Of a stretch of 64,000 bases of DNA, positions 26,656 through 35,504 are shown piece by piece. The stretch covers positions 52,913 to 116,912 of the forward strand of contig NZ_CAMYBV010000005.1 in assembly GCF_947254095.1 (NCBI RefSeq), read 5' to 3'. The notes under the pieces are model-generated. The model saw only the letters and a program-made list of their open reading frames with translations. It had not been told where the DNA came from and did no database searches. A program made the translations under genes and the position numbers. The stretch is from an uncultured Mobiluncus sp. (GTDB lineage: Bacteria; Actinomycetota; Actinomycetes; Actinomycetales; Actinomycetaceae). Each line of letters opens with the position of its first letter. Positions within the stretch are counted from its first letter, which is position 1.

Positions 26656-27384
26656 GTGAATAAAACTGGGAAAGTGCCCGACCCTACTGCTGATGAGGAA
26701 AATTCCGCTGCAGGACGCGAAGTTGCGCTGGTTATCCCTATCTACAACGAAGGTCCGGTAATTGCCAAGGTTCTCAGCGAGGCGAAAACCATTTTCCCTC
26801 ACATTATCTGCGTAGACGATGGTTCTGTCGATGATTCCGCCGCCTTGGCTCGCGCCGCCGGCGCTACTGTCCTGACCCACGCTATCAACTTGGGACAAGG
26901 CGCCGCCCTGCAGACCGGAATCACTTACTACTTGCAAGCCACCGACCTTCCCTATGTCGCGACTTTCGACGCCGACGGCCAGCACCGAACCGATGACGTC
27001 GTTTCCATGTGGGAACGCGCCAAAACAGACGAATTCGACATTATCTTTGGTTCCCGGTTTTTGTCCGAAAGGCAAGAGATGGGTGCCGCCAAGCGTATCG
27101 TGCTGAAAACCGCCGCCTGGGCCACCGCTCGCACGACCCACATGGAGCTTACCGACGCTCACAACGGACTGCGACTGCTGTCGCGCCGGGCGGCGGGCAA
27201 GTTGAATCTAAAGCAAAACCGTATGGCCCACGCTTCGGAAATCGTGGCGCAGCTGGGCAAAAGCGGTCTGCCCTGGGCGGAAATGCCGGTCCATATCCGC
27301 TACACCGACTATTCCAAAGCCAAGGGTCAATCCCTGTGGAACTCGATAAACATCGTCATGGATTTAGTTATGGGGGTGCGTTGA
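26656..27384 (+). CDS. Glycosyltransferase family 2 (DPM1-like), 242 aa
   Basis: A short GT2 enzyme: VALVIPIYNEGPVIAKVL, CVDDGSVDDSAALARAAG, GQGAALQTGITY and VATFDADGQHRTDDV (DxD). RMAHASEIVAQLGKSGL follows. No membrane helices are attached. It is followed 1 bp later by a DUF2304 gene, a pair common in actinobacteria, where the small membrane protein is thought to anchor or assist the GT2 enzyme. GTG 26656 is taken as the start because CACAAT, a weak -10 box, lies 6 nt before it and no ribosome site supports the upstream codon. Confidence 0.88.
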   Translation: MNKTGKVPDPTADEENSAAGREVALVIPIYNEGPVIAKVLSEAKTIFPHIICVDDGSVDDSAALARAAGATVLTHAINLGQGAALQTGITYYLQATDLPYVATFDADGQHRTDDVVSMWERAKTDEFDIIFGSRFLSERQEMGAAKRIVLKTAAWATARTTHMELTDAHNGLRLLSRRAAGKLNLKQNRMAHASEIVAQLGKSGLPWAEMPVHIRYTDYSKAKGQSLWNSINIVMDLVMGVR

Positions 27385-27385
27385 C

Positions 27386-27829
27386 GTGGACGTTTTCACA
27401 AGTGTGGCCGGGTTGGTTCCCGCGCATGTTCCGACACTGCTGGCTTGGGTCGCGGCCGGCCAATGGGGTATCAAGATTGTCCTGTTAATTGTGGTCGCGG
27501 TGGGGCTGGTTTACGTGTCCAGCCTGCAAGGAGCCCGCGACCTGGCATTGCGGCGTATCCTGGCGCTACTGTTCGCGGTTTTGGCAGCCGTGTCAATCAT
27601 CTATCCGCCGGTTATTTCCGCGGTCGCGGCGTTCCTCGGCGTGGGGCGCGGCACTGATTTACTGTTGTATCTGCTGGTTATTGTGGTGTTGGCGACCTGG
27701 CTGGTGCAGTGGCGTTACAACATCGCGGTCCAGGCGCGCTTGACCGAACTGACCCGGGCTCTGGCCTTGGCAGAAGCACGCTATGACTCTCAGGAAACCA
27801 CGAAACGAAACACCGAAACCGGGCAGTGA
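27386..27829 (+). CDS. DUF2304 membrane protein, partner of the GT2 enzyme
   Basis: A 147-residue protein with three hydrophobic segments (about 28-46, 57-80 and 90-107) and a C-terminal helix with charged residues (QARLTELTRALALAEARYDS), possibly coiled. This is the DUF2304 layout. The GTG start lies 1 bp past the GT2 stop, so translation is coupled. Its biochemical role is not established. By context it supports the preceding GT2 enzyme at the membrane. Confidence 0.8.
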   Translation: MDVFTSVAGLVPAHVPTLLAWVAAGQWGIKIVLLIVVAVGLVYVSSLQGARDLALRRILALLFAVLAAVSIIYPPVISAVAAFLGVGRGTDLLLYLLVIVVLATWLVQWRYNIAVQARLTELTRALALAEARYDSQETTKRNTETGQ

Positions 27830-27910
27830 AGTCCTCCCGGTCCAATCCGGACTATTGGAGGGAAATATAGTAAATTATCAGGTGAAACGAACGAAAATTA
27901 GGGAGCAATA

Positions 27911-28801
27911 ATGTCTGACCCAACTAAAGTCACCATCGTCACGCGCACGAAAGACCGCCCGGTCTTCCTCGAGCGCGCTCTTAATGATTGTCTCAACCAG
28001 AGCTTTACCGACTTTGAGATGGTGATTGTCAACGATGGCGGCGACCCTGCCCCAATTGATGAGCTGCTGCGAAAATACGATAAACAGTTCCACGGTCGCG
28101 CTCGTGTGATACATAACCCTGAGTCTTTAGGGATGGAAAAAGCCTCTAACGTGGCTATTGAATCTTCCGATGGCAAGTACATCTGCATCCACGATGACGA
28201 TGACACTTGGGCACCCAGCTTCCTCCAGACTTGCACCGGGTATCTCGAAGCAAATCCTGAGGCTGGTGGTGTCGCGGTGCGTACCGAGATGGTTCTGGAA
28301 AGAATCGCTGGCGATAAGTTGATTGAAATAGGTCGTCTGCCCGCGTGGCCTGAGGTGCACCAGTTCTCGCTGTCGATGCTCTTGGAAAACAATATCGCGG
28401 TGCCAATTTCCTGTATGTATCCACGGGTCGTCATCAAAGACCTAGGCGGCTTTCGCTCCGACCTGCCAGTGGTGGGAGACTGGGAGTTCCACCTGCGTCT
28501 GGCAGCAAAGTACGATGTCGGATTCATTGATGGAAAGCCGCTGGCATTTTGGCACCAGCGCCGCTCACAAAAGGGCGTGCTGGGCAATTCCACTTTTGCT
28601 GCAGCGGAAAAGCACGCATACTTTGACCTGCAAATTCGTGACGAATACTTGAAAGACTACGTTGCCCACAATGGAATTGGGGCACTCTTGTGGCAGGCCG
28701 CAATGCTGAAGCAGGCCCGCACCACAGGTCCGGAGACTGCGTTCAGCTTTGCTAAAAAGAAATACTACAAACTGCGTGGACTGCTAGAACGAAAAAAGTA
28801 A
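27911..28801 (+). CDS. Glycosyltransferase family 2, 296 aa
   Basis: GT2 enzyme: VTIVTRTKDRPVFLERAL, VIVNDGGDPAPIDELL and ICIHDDDDTWAPSF, where the DDDD run is the metal site. It then has LGGFRSDLPVVGDWEFHLR (the base-containing region) and FWHQRRSQKGVLG. It is a clear paralog of the enzyme at 35505-36554 (shared RTKDR, NDGGD, HDDDDTWAPDF, VVEDW). RBS GGGAGC precedes ATG 27911. It is followed by the O-acetyltransferase gene. Confidence 0.88.
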   Translation: MSDPTKVTIVTRTKDRPVFLERALNDCLNQSFTDFEMVIVNDGGDPAPIDELLRKYDKQFHGRARVIHNPESLGMEKASNVAIESSDGKYICIHDDDDTWAPSFLQTCTGYLEANPEAGGVAVRTEMVLERIAGDKLIEIGRLPAWPEVHQFSLSMLLENNIAVPISCMYPRVVIKDLGGFRSDLPVVGDWEFHLRLAAKYDVGFIDGKPLAFWHQRRSQKGVLGNSTFAAAEKHAYFDLQIRDEYLKDYVAHNGIGALLWQAAMLKQARTTGPETAFSFAKKKYYKLRGLLERKK

Positions 28802-28889
28802 CCCCGCGCAGAAAGTATCAAAGTTGTCTCAAAACGCATCCACACTAATCTCCGCCGCGCGCACAGACGCGAAGTTGCCCTTAGGAGGA

Positions 28890-31010
28890 ATGAAAAAATC
28901 GGGACCGCGTAAGGATTTCCGTGGGGATATCCAAGCCTTGCGCGCCTTTGCTGTTCTGGTCGTGGCGGCAAACCACTTGTTCCCTGGGCGTCTCAGCGGC
29001 GGTTTTATTGGCGTGGATGTGTTCTTCGTGATTTCAGGTTTTCTGATCTCGACACATTTGATGAAATCGACCCTGGATCCAGCACGCAAACTACACCTAG
29101 GCGCTTTCTATGCGCGACGTATTCGCCGCCTTTTACCGGCCGCATTCACCGTTTTGGGAGTGTCCACCGTGGGCGTGCTGGCATTCTTGCCCCCGGATAT
29201 GTGGCGTCAAAACCTAACCGAAATCTTCACGTCCTCGTCCTACGTGCAGAACCTCTATCTCACTGCTCGCGCGGTGGATTACCATGCTCAAGGTCAAGCG
29301 GCCACGGTGGCTCAACACTACTGGTCACTATCGGTGGAGGAACAGTTCTATATTGTTTGGCCGTGGCTTTTGCTTGCTTTGGCTTGGCTAGCGAGGCGTG
29401 GAGGACACAACGCACGCCACGTTACCGCCATCGGAATGGCGGTGTTTGTAGCTGGATTTCTGGCTTTTTCTGTGTGGTATACCCACGCTGACTTCAATCG
29501 AGCATACTTTTTCACTCCCATTCGGGTATGGGAGTTTGCCACCGGCGGCTTGGTCGCGGCTCTTTCAACCAGTTTTGCTTCGAGCCGTTTTCACCGAGCC
29601 GCACGACTTCTGCTCGCCGTAGCCGGGTGGATTGCCATGATGCTGAGCGCCTGGTTCTTCACTCCCGCCACGTTCTTTCCCGGATACTGGGCGGCGGTTC
29701 CCACCTTCGGTGCTGCGGCCGTGATTGCCGCCGGCACTGATGCCAAGATTCTGGTTTTGGATTGGTTTACTTCCCTGCGTCCAGTGCGTTGGCTGGGGGA
29801 CGTGTCGTACTCGATTTATCTGTGGCATTGGCCACTAATCGTCTTGGCTCCCTATGTCCTGGGCACTACCGTCACCACGAAACACAAGCTGGGAATCTTT
29901 GCCCTAACTCTTGTCTTGGCGGGACTTTCCAAACCGTTTATTGAGGATCGGGGCATCCACTCGGTGTGGTTCGGCGCCAAATTACGCCGCGCCTTTGCGT
30001 TCATGTGCATCGGCATCATAATTTTTGCCCTTTCTTGGCAACTCGGCGGCAAGCTGGCAGAAATCCGAATGCAGACAAGCGCCTCCGAACTTCAACGTTC
30101 TATTGCGCAGGGGTGCGCCGGTCCTGCCGCTCTCGACCCCAAGAACGGCTGCGATACCCTGTTCGACAAGCCCATCAGCACCGTTCTGGGGCCGGATACA
30201 GACTATTCCTCGACCCCTCCCGGAGCTGTGAAAGTCGATATGGGCTTCACAACGAACAAGTTTGCCGGGCAAACCATGCTCGACTTTCGCAAAAACAAGT
30301 CCGCACCGGTCAAATCTGAAGACTTAATTGTGCTGGTGGGAGACTCGCATAGTGACCAGTGGAAGTGGCCGATGTACCAGATTGCCAAGGCTAACCATAA
30401 ACGTCTTGAAATCTTGATTAACAGCGGCTGCTCGGTTTTCACTCCTCAGGATAAAGCTGCTCAGGATGAATACGACGATGTCAGCAAAGCCCAGTGCGGC
30501 ACTTCCAACAAGGTCATCAGTGACTACATAAAGAAAGCAAAACCCTCGATACTGGTGTATTCCAGCTATGCCAAGGACGAATGGCTGCCGGGTCCGGGCT
30601 CACAGCAGGACAACTGGAATAACCTAGTCGGTACCACTTTCAAGGGCTGGCTCGAGGCCGGTGTCGGCAGGATTTATGTTATTGCTGACGTGCCCTACAA
30701 CATGGGGGTGCGCGATATCTTCTGCTACAGCATAGCGCGGAACCCAGCCCGGGAATGCCGCGTTAATCGGGTCCAGGCGCTGGGTACCGATCCCCTCCCC
30801 GGAGTTGCCGCTTCGGTGAACAGCGAGAAAGTGAAACTGTTGGACTTCACCGACGCCTTCTGCGACCGAGACTATTGTTACGCAGTGGCGGGCGGAATGC
30901 CGGTGTACTTCGACACTACCCATATCAACCGGCAGTACAGCCTGCTGTTGGTGCCTCGTTTGGCAGACGGACTAGGACTCAAAGTCCCCGCAGTTACGCC
31001 GAAGTCTTAA
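28890..31010 (+). CDS. Membrane O-acyltransferase with SGNH domain (OatA type)
   Basis: About 706 residues from ATG 28890, or 728 if TTG 28824 is used. AGGAGGA directly abuts ATG 28890, which is closer than usual. The N-terminal acyltransferase-3 domain opens FRGDIQALRAFAVLVVAANHL and has about 10-11 membrane helices (GGFIGVDVFFVISGFLI, SVEEQFYIVWPWLLL). The C-terminal extracytoplasmic SGNH domain shows LVGDSHSDQWKW (catalytic Ser) and FDTTHIN (Asp/His). It should acetylate a surface glycan or peptidoglycan outside the membrane. The last 17 bp overlap the end of the convergent GT2 gene. Confidence 0.92.
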   Translation: MKKSGPRKDFRGDIQALRAFAVLVVAANHLFPGRLSGGFIGVDVFFVISGFLISTHLMKSTLDPARKLHLGAFYARRIRRLLPAAFTVLGVSTVGVLAFLPPDMWRQNLTEIFTSSSYVQNLYLTARAVDYHAQGQAATVAQHYWSLSVEEQFYIVWPWLLLALAWLARRGGHNARHVTAIGMAVFVAGFLAFSVWYTHADFNRAYFFTPIRVWEFATGGLVAALSTSFASSRFHRAARLLLAVAGWIAMMLSAWFFTPATFFPGYWAAVPTFGAAAVIAAGTDAKILVLDWFTSLRPVRWLGDVSYSIYLWHWPLIVLAPYVLGTTVTTKHKLGIFALTLVLAGLSKPFIEDRGIHSVWFGAKLRRAFAFMCIGIIIFALSWQLGGKLAEIRMQTSASELQRSIAQGCAGPAALDPKNGCDTLFDKPISTVLGPDTDYSSTPPGAVKVDMGFTTNKFAGQTMLDFRKNKSAPVKSEDLIVLVGDSHSDQWKWPMYQIAKANHKRLEILINSGCSVFTPQDKAAQDEYDDVSKAQCGTSNKVISDYIKKAKPSILVYSSYAKDEWLPGPGSQQDNWNNLVGTTFKGWLEAGVGRIYVIADVPYNMGVRDIFCYSIARNPARECRVNRVQALGTDPLPGVAASVNSEKVKLLDFTDAFCDRDYCYAVAGGMPVYFDTTHINRQYSLLLVPRLADGLGLKVPAVTPKS

Positions 31011-31911
31011 CCTCGCCAGGGAAACGTACCTCCGGCTGGTTCCAGATACCGCTCAGCGCAGACCACAAGAGACGTGCCCGCAGTTTCCACGGCACGTCAG
31101 AGTGACGTAGGCCCTGGAACATACCGAACAACAAGTCCGTGAGGATGCGCGGTTTGCGCAAAGACAGTGCCGTGGACATTTGGTTGCGCGCTCCGTGAGC
31201 ATACTTCCAAATGTTTTTTTCGTTCACATCCGACCAGAACACCGCCTTATTTTCCGGGGTGAGGTGGTCGGTAAGCGAACTCGGCACAAAAATCCCCGAA
31301 CGCCACTTTGCCAGTCGATAGGTGTATTCGGCATCGTCGAACCAGATGAAGTATTCGGGATGGGGCAAACCGCACTGTTCAACGGCTTCCCGCGTTACCA
31401 AACAAGACACAAACGACGTGCAGTCCAGGTCAATCCAGGGCTGTTTTGCCGCCAGGTTTTGCGGCCATTCCCAGCGTGCTGTGGGGAAGTTCATCAGGCA
31501 GGCGTTTCCGTCGGTCCACAGCACCATCGAAGCGGCGAAAGAAGGCGCAGCCCCACCTCTGGCCACGGTGGCGGCCTCAAGGTTCTTGACCAATTCCTCG
31601 AGTGCCTTGGGTTGGGGAACGGTATCGTCGTCCATGACCCAGAATGCGTCGTAGCCATCGGCATAGGCCGCATTCATACCAAAGAAGAAACCGCCGGCAC
31701 CACCGCTGTTCTTGGCCAAACGGAAGACTTTAGTGGGCAGCTTGTTGTCGCGGGAACGCAAAACTTCCTGGGTATCATCAGTCGAGGCGTTGTCAACAAT
31801 GATGATTTTTGCCGGCGACACGGTTTGGGCCTCCAGCCCCGCTAAGGTTTTCTTAAGTAACTCACTGCGATTAAAGGTAACCACCACTGCAGCTACGCGC
31901 ATATCTGCCAT
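30994..31911 (-). CDS. Glycosyltransferase family 2 (GlfT/WbbL-like)
   Basis: About 305 residues: MRVAAVVVTFNRSELLKKTLAGL, IIVDNASTDDTQEVL, NSGGAGGFFFGMNAAY and FWVMDDDTVPQPKAL. The DDD motif and GGAGGF are shared with rhamnosyl- or galactofuranosyl-transferase families. It is paralogous to the N-terminal domain of the product of 33679-35484. The ATG at 31911 overlaps the stop of the ABC ATPase gene, with GAGAGGG upstream, so it is translated as the last gene of the wzm-wzt operon. Confidence 0.88.
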   Translation of the reverse strand: MADMRVAAVVVTFNRSELLKKTLAGLEAQTVSPAKIIIVDNASTDDTQEVLRSRDNKLPTKVFRLAKNSGGAGGFFFGMNAAYADGYDAFWVMDDDTVPQPKALEELVKNLEAATVARGGAAPSFAASMVLWTDGNACLMNFPTARWEWPQNLAAKQPWIDLDCTSFVSCLVTREAVEQCGLPHPEYFIWFDDAEYTYRLAKWRSGIFVPSSLTDHLTPENKAVFWSDVNEKNIWKYAHGARNQMSTALSLRKPRILTDLLFGMFQGLRHSDVPWKLRARLLWSALSGIWNQPEVRFPGEVKTSA

Positions 31912-32651
31912 CATTCCCTCTCTTCTCTTAAGTAAGCAATACATTCATCGATAGGACCGTCCTTGACCAGACGCCCTCTCTCCAGCACCAGTCCACGGGC
32001 GCAAAAATCTCGCATTGTATCCAAGTCATGACTGACTATAATCATGGTTTTTCCTTCATTCTGAAGTTCACGAATCCGCTCGTAACACTTCTTGCGGAAG
32101 GGCTCGTCGCCAACAGCCAAGATTTCGTCAATCAAGAAAACGTCGGGATTCGTATAGACGCAAACCGAAAAGGCTAGGCGCAGGAACATACCGGAAGAAT
32201 AGAACTTCACTTCTGTATCGATGAACTGTTCAATCTCACTGAAAGCAACAATGTCGTCGAAGGCAGCATCAATCTGAGCCTTTGTCATACCCAGAATGGT
32301 TCCGTTCAGGTACACGTTTTCACGTCCCGTCAAATCGGGGTGGAACCCTGCCCCCACCTCAATCAAGCCGGCAATTCGCCCCTTGTAACCGACAAAGCCG
32401 GTGCTGGGGCGCATCACCCCGGAGATGAGCTTCAACATTGTTGATTTGCCCGATCCGTTCAGCCCGAGCAAAGCCACGGTTTCCCCAGCTGTGATATCGA
32501 AGCTGACATGGTCAAGAGCGCGAAAATTATCAATCATTTCGCTGCGGCGACCAGTCAGAGTCCACACCAGTCTTTCTTTTAGGGTGTGCGTGTGACGCAG
32601 CGAAAAATCCTTCACTACGTCACGAACCGAAACAGTTACCTCCTTGCTCAT
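31911..32651 (-). CDS. wzt: Polysaccharide ABC exporter ATPase (Wzt/TagH type)
   Basis: A 246-residue ATPase: VALLGLNGSGKSTMLKLISG (Walker A), an RENVYLNGTILGM Q-loop-side segment, FYSSGMFLRLAFSV (signature, with SSGM in place of LSGGQ as in this subfamily), DVFLIDEILAVGDEPF (Walker B) and MIIVSHDLDTMRDFC (H-loop). It powers export of undecaprenyl-linked polymer or teichoic acid. It lacks a C-terminal carbohydrate-binding domain, so chain-end recognition is not expected. The start overlaps the permease stop. Confidence 0.95.
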   Translation of the reverse strand: MSKEVTVSVRDVVKDFSLRHTHTLKERLVWTLTGRRSEMIDNFRALDHVSFDITAGETVALLGLNGSGKSTMLKLISGVMRPSTGFVGYKGRIAGLIEVGAGFHPDLTGRENVYLNGTILGMTKAQIDAAFDDIVAFSEIEQFIDTEVKFYSSGMFLRLAFSVCVYTNPDVFLIDEILAVGDEPFRKKCYERIRELQNEGKTMIIVSHDLDTMRDFCARGLVLERGRLVKDGPIDECIAYLREERE

Positions 32652-33523
32652 CACAACTCCTGGGCAAACTTACTCTCGAAGTGCTTAAAAACAGCGTTGC
32701 CAATGATTAAGATGACAAAAGAAATCCCTAAAGCCACGAGAGTCCACGGCCCCAGATTGGGCAGAACCTGACCCGCACCCACCCCGTTGGTCGGCTCCCA
32801 GAAAGCTTTGTGCATCAACTCGACAGCGATGGTCATCGGGTTGAGCAGGTAGAGATGCCATAGCCATTCCCAAGAACCCGAAAAGACATTGTGAACCATC
32901 GACCACAGGTAGAGTACCGGAGAAATCCAGGTCGCCATCATCAAGATGAGGTCCACGAAATTTTCTGAATCTCTGTACAGCACATTTAGGGCCCCAAATA
33001 TCAACCCAAGCCCCAGCGCCAAAATGGTGGTGATGATGATTCCTAGGATTAGCGCAAGGAAGGCCACCGGTTGGGGTTTCCAGCCGAAAAAGAGCGCTCC
33101 GATTATCATGATGACAATTTGGGGAAAGAAGTGGATGAAAGCAACCACCACCGAGGACAGCGGGAACAACTCTCGTGGCATGTATATCTTTTTCACCAAA
33201 TCCGAGTTTCCCACCAGGATGCGCGTCGCGTTGCCAAAGATTTCACTGAAGTAGTTGATTATGACCACACCTGAAAACATATACACGACGTAGTTTGTGA
33301 TGTTGCGGTTCATGCCCATAAACACGCCAATTGCGAAATAGAAGACCAGGAACTGGGTGGCAGGTTTCACATATGACCACAACATTCCCAGGAAAGATCC
33401 CCGGTAGCGAACTCGCAGTTCCTTATGCACCAATAAGCTTAGCAAGTAGTTTTGGCTTAGGGCACCTAGAAGACCTCTTGATTGCCCAGGCAACACAAAC
33501 CCATCTTTGGTTTTAACGCTCAT
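32651..33523 (-). CDS. wzm: Polysaccharide ABC exporter permease (Wzm/TagG type)
   Basis: A 290-residue ABC-2 permease with six membrane segments: KELRVRYRGSFLGMLWSYVKPATQFLVFYF at the interface helix and first segment, then VVYMFSGVVIINYFSEIFGNATRILVGN and FVDLILMMATWISPVLYLW. These are the family hallmarks. It forms the channel with the ATPase whose gene overlaps its stop by one base. A 155-bp divergent region separates it from the two-domain GT gene. Confidence 0.95.
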   Translation of the reverse strand: MSVKTKDGFVLPGQSRGLLGALSQNYLLSLLVHKELRVRYRGSFLGMLWSYVKPATQFLVFYFAIGVFMGMNRNITNYVVYMFSGVVIINYFSEIFGNATRILVGNSDLVKKIYMPRELFPLSSVVVAFIHFFPQIVIMIIGALFFGWKPQPVAFLALILGIIITTILALGLGLIFGALNVLYRDSENFVDLILMMATWISPVLYLWSMVHNVFSGSWEWLWHLYLLNPMTIAVELMHKAFWEPTNGVGAGQVLPNLGPWTLVALGISFVILIIGNAVFKHFESKFAQEL

Positions 33524-33678
33524 TCAACAGGCATTCCTCTCGCCACTTAGTACTGCCCTATGCTACCGGATTTCTGACCGCAGCAAAACCAATGCCCACA
33601 AGACTGTATTCTGTTAACCAGCTACTGGATTGATGACCAGATGTTACGAACCAGAAATCAGAAAGATTGAGGACAAAG

Positions 33679-35484
33679 ATGAGGCAAAACCTTGTCATCA
33701 CGGCAGTTGTGGTCGCTTACAACCGCGCTGAACTGCTGCGCGAGTGCCTCGACGGCCTCAAATCCCAAACCCGTCCCCTTGACCAAATCTTGCTCATCGA
33801 CAATGCCAGCACCGACAACACCCCAGCAGTGGCGCAAACTCATCCCGCCGTCACCGACTACGTGAGACTTGACGAAAACACTGGCGGAGCGGGCGGCTTT
33901 GCGGCAGGCATAGCTCGTGCAGTGGCTACTCACAAGGCCGACCTAGTGTGGATTATGGATGACGACACCGTCCCCACCCCCACCGCCCTAGCAGAACTGC
34001 TGCGCGCCCGCGCAGCGTATCGAGGTACTCCAGCGCTGCTGGCATCACAAGCAGTCTGGACCGACGGACGAGAACACCCGATGAACCGTCCCCGCAGACG
34101 CCCTTTCTTGACTCGAGGGGTGCGAAAGAATGCCGCTGCCATAGACTGTGTCCCCATCCGTACCGCCTCTTTCGTGTCTATCCTCATGGACGCGCGCGCC
34201 ATCAGGACCGAAGGCCTACCAATCGCCGCCTATTTTCTGTGGAACGATGACTTCGAATACACTTCCCGGCTTTTGCGCCAGAGGGTAGGGCTGTACGTTC
34301 CCGCTTCAATCGTCGTTCACAAGACAGCCAAGTTTGGCAATTCGGCAGCCAGTCCCGGGGCCCGTTTCTCTAACGAGGTACGCAACAAAATCTGGACTTT
34401 TCGGGACAGCAGCGGACTACGCCCCGAGGAAAAACTGCTCTATGGCGGGAAAACTCTGCTGCGCTGGTCTAAATTACTGTGCTGTTCGTCTGACTCCAAA
34501 GAGTTGCTGGCCTATGCCCGTGAGGGTCTGCACCAGGCCCGAAATCGCCCCGAATCAACCGCAAGTATTCTGGCGAACACTCCGGTTGCACACGACGTGA
34601 AAGCAGTGCTGAGTCCCACGTCCCCAGCCCACGCTGAGTTAGAGTCACAGACGGCTGTCCCCAACTTCACCGTCCTCATGAGTGTGTTTGCCGGTGATGA
34701 ACCGGACTTCTTTAGTGACGCCCTAGAATCAGTTACCAAGAATCAAAGCCTCCGCCCCAATCAGGTTATCTTGGTGCAAGACGGTCCGGTACCAGCCGAG
34801 CTCGAACGCGCTATTGCACAGGCCACCGAAATCGCAAAGCAAGAAGTGGAAGTACACCGGCTGAACAAAAACCGAGGCTTGGCGGCGGCACTCGACTTCG
34901 GACTAGAATTCGCCGAACACAACGTGGTGGCTCGCGCCGATGCGGATGACATTTCTACTCCCGAGCGTTTCGCCAAAGAAATTCCGCTGCTGCGCAAGCT
35001 CGATCTGTTAGGGGCGGGAATGCTGGAGTTCTCTGACAATCCAGCTCAGCCCGGTAACCGTCGTACCCCACCGACAAATCCAATAGCTATTCGTCAAGCA
35101 GCGAAATTACGTGACCCATTCAACCATCCCACTGTCGTGTTTCGCCGGGACTTTGTGTTGTCTTGCGGTGGTTACGGAGGTGGCGGCAAGATGGAGGACT
35201 ACTGGCTGTTCGCGCGCATGATGGCACGCGGCGCACGCGTGGGGAACCTGGCTGAACCACTGGTTTATTACCGGATAGGCAGCGGTGCCTTCGAACGGCG
35301 CGGCGGATGGACGATGCTAAAAACCGAACTCAGGCTGCAGCGTCAGCTTTTGAGCATCGGATTCATCACTCCCCTGGAATATCTGCGCAACCTGGCGATA
35401 CGTCTTCCCTACCGGATTATCCCCGCGAACCTCAGACAGTTTATTTTCCACACATTCGGCAAGTTTTTCGGTATGGTCAAGTAG
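33679..35484 (+). CDS. Two-domain glycosyltransferase (GT2-GT2 fusion)
   Basis: About 601 residues. Domain 1 (1-300): ITAVVVAYNRAELLRECLDGL, LIDNASTDNTPAV, NTGGAGGFAAG and VWIMDDDTVPTP, paralogous to the GT2 enzyme at 30994. Domain 2 (about 325-600): FTVLMSVFAGDEPDFFSDALESV, LVQDGP, NRGLAAALDFGLEF and RADADDISTPERF, a second complete GT2 core. One polypeptide may add two successive sugars, as bifunctional galactofuranosyl- or capsule-type enzymes do. ATG 33679 is preferred over TTG 33667 because GAGG sits 6 nt before it. Confidence 0.88.
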   Translation: MRQNLVITAVVVAYNRAELLRECLDGLKSQTRPLDQILLIDNASTDNTPAVAQTHPAVTDYVRLDENTGGAGGFAAGIARAVATHKADLVWIMDDDTVPTPTALAELLRARAAYRGTPALLASQAVWTDGREHPMNRPRRRPFLTRGVRKNAAAIDCVPIRTASFVSILMDARAIRTEGLPIAAYFLWNDDFEYTSRLLRQRVGLYVPASIVVHKTAKFGNSAASPGARFSNEVRNKIWTFRDSSGLRPEEKLLYGGKTLLRWSKLLCCSSDSKELLAYAREGLHQARNRPESTASILANTPVAHDVKAVLSPTSPAHAELESQTAVPNFTVLMSVFAGDEPDFFSDALESVTKNQSLRPNQVILVQDGPVPAELERAIAQATEIAKQEVEVHRLNKNRGLAAALDFGLEFAEHNVVARADADDISTPERFAKEIPLLRKLDLLGAGMLEFSDNPAQPGNRRTPPTNPIAIRQAAKLRDPFNHPTVVFRRDFVLSCGGYGGGGKMEDYWLFARMMARGARVGNLAEPLVYYRIGSGAFERRGGWTMLKTELRLQRQLLSIGFITPLEYLRNLAIRLPYRIIPANLRQFIFHTFGKFFGMVK

Positions 35485-35504
35485 GGCCAAGGTTAGGAAC
35501 GCAG

